From NCBI GenBank assembly GCA_025517425.1, contig JAOPJY010000001.1:310001-374000 (forward strand): DNA of 64,000 nucleotides, given 5' to 3'. The notes beneath the pieces were generated by a model. That model was not told the DNA's origin, searched no databases, and saw only the letters and a list, made by a program, of their open reading frames with translations. Of the stretch, positions 62,676 to 64,000 are shown piece by piece. Numbering within the stretch: the first letter of the stretch is position 1; each line of letters opens with the position of its first letter. The translations under genes and the position numbers were made by a program. The DNA is from Halobacteria archaeon AArc-dxtr1. Lineage in GTDB: Archaea; Halobacteriota; Halobacteria; Halobacteriales; Natrialbaceae.

Positions 62676-63749
62676 TCAATCGGGGAGAATTTTCGGTAGT
62701 TGGATCCGCAGAAATTGAATGGTGACAACCATGATGAACGGGCCGAGGAATATCCCATACCACCCGAAAATTGCTGGTCCCAGGAGATACGCGAACATGA
62801 CCATCCCCGTGTGAAAGAGACGTCCGGAAAGGAAGGGCCGGACATACGTCCGGATGATGTTGTCGAAGAGGACTCCCATCACTACGTAGAATATGATCGG
62901 GAACCAAATATATGACAAATTTGTTTGGAAGGCTACGACAGTGAGATAAAGAACGATCGACCCATACAGCAGATTCCGACCGAGGAGTGGAATCACTGAA
63001 ATCAGTCCAGTGACTAAACCGAGAAGTATCGCATGAGGGATTGCGAGACCTGGCGGAGCAACGAGATTCAACACGTTATAGATAAGTGCGGCCACAAGAC
63101 CGATCACAATAATAGTAAGCGTATATCCAAAATAGACCGAAGCGAGCCCTCGATCAACCGCTTTCAAATATTCGTACACGTTTGACTCCCGCTTTACAAT
63201 GGTGGATCGAAACCAGGAAGTGATTCTTCGCTCGTCTCGAATCAGGAAAAACGCGAAGATGAATGTGATCAATGCGTTGAATACTTGTCCAGTAAACGTC
63301 CCGACGAACCCGATCACCAACGGAGCAAACGTGGCGATGGTTGGATCGCTCCGTAGGGTTTCAATGAACGCGTAGAGTTCATCCTCACTTGTGGGGAGTG
63401 TCTCTATATCAAGCCCGGGAAATAGCGTTTCCAGTACCCCTTCGACGTCCGTCGCCTCTATCGCTGCAAGCTCTGCAAGTAGTAAAACGATTAACACCCC
63501 CAGAACTGCGACGAATGGCAATATAACCAGACCAAGTGAAAGGAGAGCAGAGAGTCCCGGTGAAACGCCTTGCTGTTGAAGACGTCTGGCAACTGGCCGC
63601 ATGACGTAGTAAAGGAAGAGTCCAAACACAATCCATCCAAGGTAGGTGTGCAAGGCCACAACGAGGACAAGTGCAAGAGCGAGCGCGAAAACCCACCAGC
63701 CGATCGTCTCAGAGGGTCCTCCGCCGTTCGAAGAATCGCTCCATCTCAT
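62676..63749 (-). CDS. AI-2E/PerM-family membrane transporter
   Basis: A 357-residue membrane protein of the AI-2E exporter (UPF0118/PerM) family, with about eight helices. It starts MRWSDSSNGGGPSETIGWWV; LGWIVFGLFLYYVMRPVARR and the long extracellular segment between helices 2-3 and 4 are typical, as is LGLVTGLISVIPLLGRNLLY near the end followed by VMGVLFDNIIRTYVRPFLSG. Relatives export signalling compounds or act as Na+(Li+)/H+ antiporters; the substrate here is unknown. Codon choice is less GC-biased than in the rest of the window. Confidence 0.88.
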   Translation of the reverse strand: MRWSDSSNGGGPSETIGWWVFALALALVLVVALHTYLGWIVFGLFLYYVMRPVARRLQQQGVSPGLSALLSLGLVILPFVAVLGVLIVLLLAELAAIEATDVEGVLETLFPGLDIETLPTSEDELYAFIETLRSDPTIATFAPLVIGFVGTFTGQVFNALITFIFAFFLIRDERRITSWFRSTIVKRESNVYEYLKAVDRGLASVYFGYTLTIIVIGLVAALIYNVLNLVAPPGLAIPHAILLGLVTGLISVIPLLGRNLLYGSIVLYLTVVAFQTNLSYIWFPIIFYVVMGVLFDNIIRTYVRPFLSGRLFHTGMVMFAYLLGPAIFGWYGIFLGPFIMVVTIQFLRIQLPKILPD

Positions 63750-64000
63750 AAGATACGAAAATCATGGTTTGGATCCACATAAGTAGCGTCAATCTACCAA
63801 CGGCTAATCGGTCAGCTACGGCTCAAAAGCGGACAGCGTGGCTCAAATGAGTTTGTTCATGCGTATTCGAAACAGAATGGTATTCAATTGATCATGTTTG
63901 GAGTGTAATTTCCATCCGGCTCCATAACCAGTTGGATTTATAAAATAATCTTAATATAAGCGTGTGAGAATAAAATACTCTCGTGCTGGATATATCCTCT
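63750..64000. other. AT-rich region at the window end
   Basis: The last 251 bases are strongly A+T-rich compared with the rest of the window, especially after 63880. They contain the promoter region of the transporter gene (start at 63749). Nothing else is recognised, and the region continues beyond the window. Confidence 0.45.

Overview
The window is chromosomal DNA from a haloarchaeon (class Halobacteria). GC is high over most of its length and most predicted proteins are acidic. The ribosomal proteins are archaeal or eukaryote-like (eS4, eL32, eL19) and close in length to their Haloarcula counterparts. Many genes have a TATA-like element 25-28 bases before the start codon, which suggests leaderless mRNAs. 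Other haloarchaeal marks are a PGF-CTERM surface protein, a HalOD1 domain, an amphi-Trp domain, a bacterio-opsin-activator-type regulator and an archaeal pilin N-terminus. The genus cannot be decided from the sequence alone. No transposase, integrase, CRISPR array or rRNA was found.

Layout. 1-657: 3' part of an RNase H-fold protein cut by the window edge. 712-6311: three secreted or surface proteins (a lipoprotein with fibronectin-III-like repeats, a C-terminally anchored protein, and a PGF-CTERM protein with a Q/N-rich repeat array) separated by gene-poor spacers. 6847-13511: nickel-chelatase LarC, Cdc48 AAA ATPase, an RNase HI-like protein, small conserved proteins and a HAD hydrolase. 13685-20912: two convergent, homologous two-gene CPA2 antiporter operons with a tiny membrane protein between them. 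21024-27948: methylglyoxal synthase, a VOC-family protein, PyrF, a small zinc-finger protein missed by ordinary length cut-offs, a GTPBP1-like GTPase and the proline operon proC-proB-proA. 28088-30731: SHOCT membrane protein, Mch, MTH1187-family protein, HalOD1 protein and tRNA-Gly(GCC).

31011-45560 is the ribosomal super-operon, tightly packed and often with overlapping start and stop codons: SPOUT methyltransferase, uL3, uL4, uL23, uL2, uS19, uL22, uS3, uL29, RNase P Rpp29, uS17, uL14, uL24, eS4, uL5, uS14, uS8, uL6, eL32, eL19, uL18, uS5, uL30, uL15, SecY. 45561-51321 interrupts the usual secY-adk continuity with an 810-base spacer and an aa3-type oxidase locus (coxD, a coxA-coxC fusion, coxB). 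51414-54742 resumes the super-operon theme: adk, a DUF106/EMC3-like insertase, cmk, cbf5 and tRNA-Pro(GGG). 54835-59963: an Hsp20-like protein, a pilin-like protein, and an iron-sulfur/NrfD/small membrane protein operon preceded by a bat-type regulator. 60107-62360: cobalamin adenosyltransferase and gatC-gatA. 62361-64000 is visibly richer in A+T and holds an AI-2E-type transporter.

Most of the window is housekeeping: translation, protein export, respiration, proline and pyrimidine synthesis. The parts that deserve a second look are the Q/N-ladder surface protein, the paired CPA2 antiporters in which one subunit of each pair has a degenerate nucleotide-binding loop, the Fe-S/NrfD module without a catalytic subunit, and the small zinc-finger gene.
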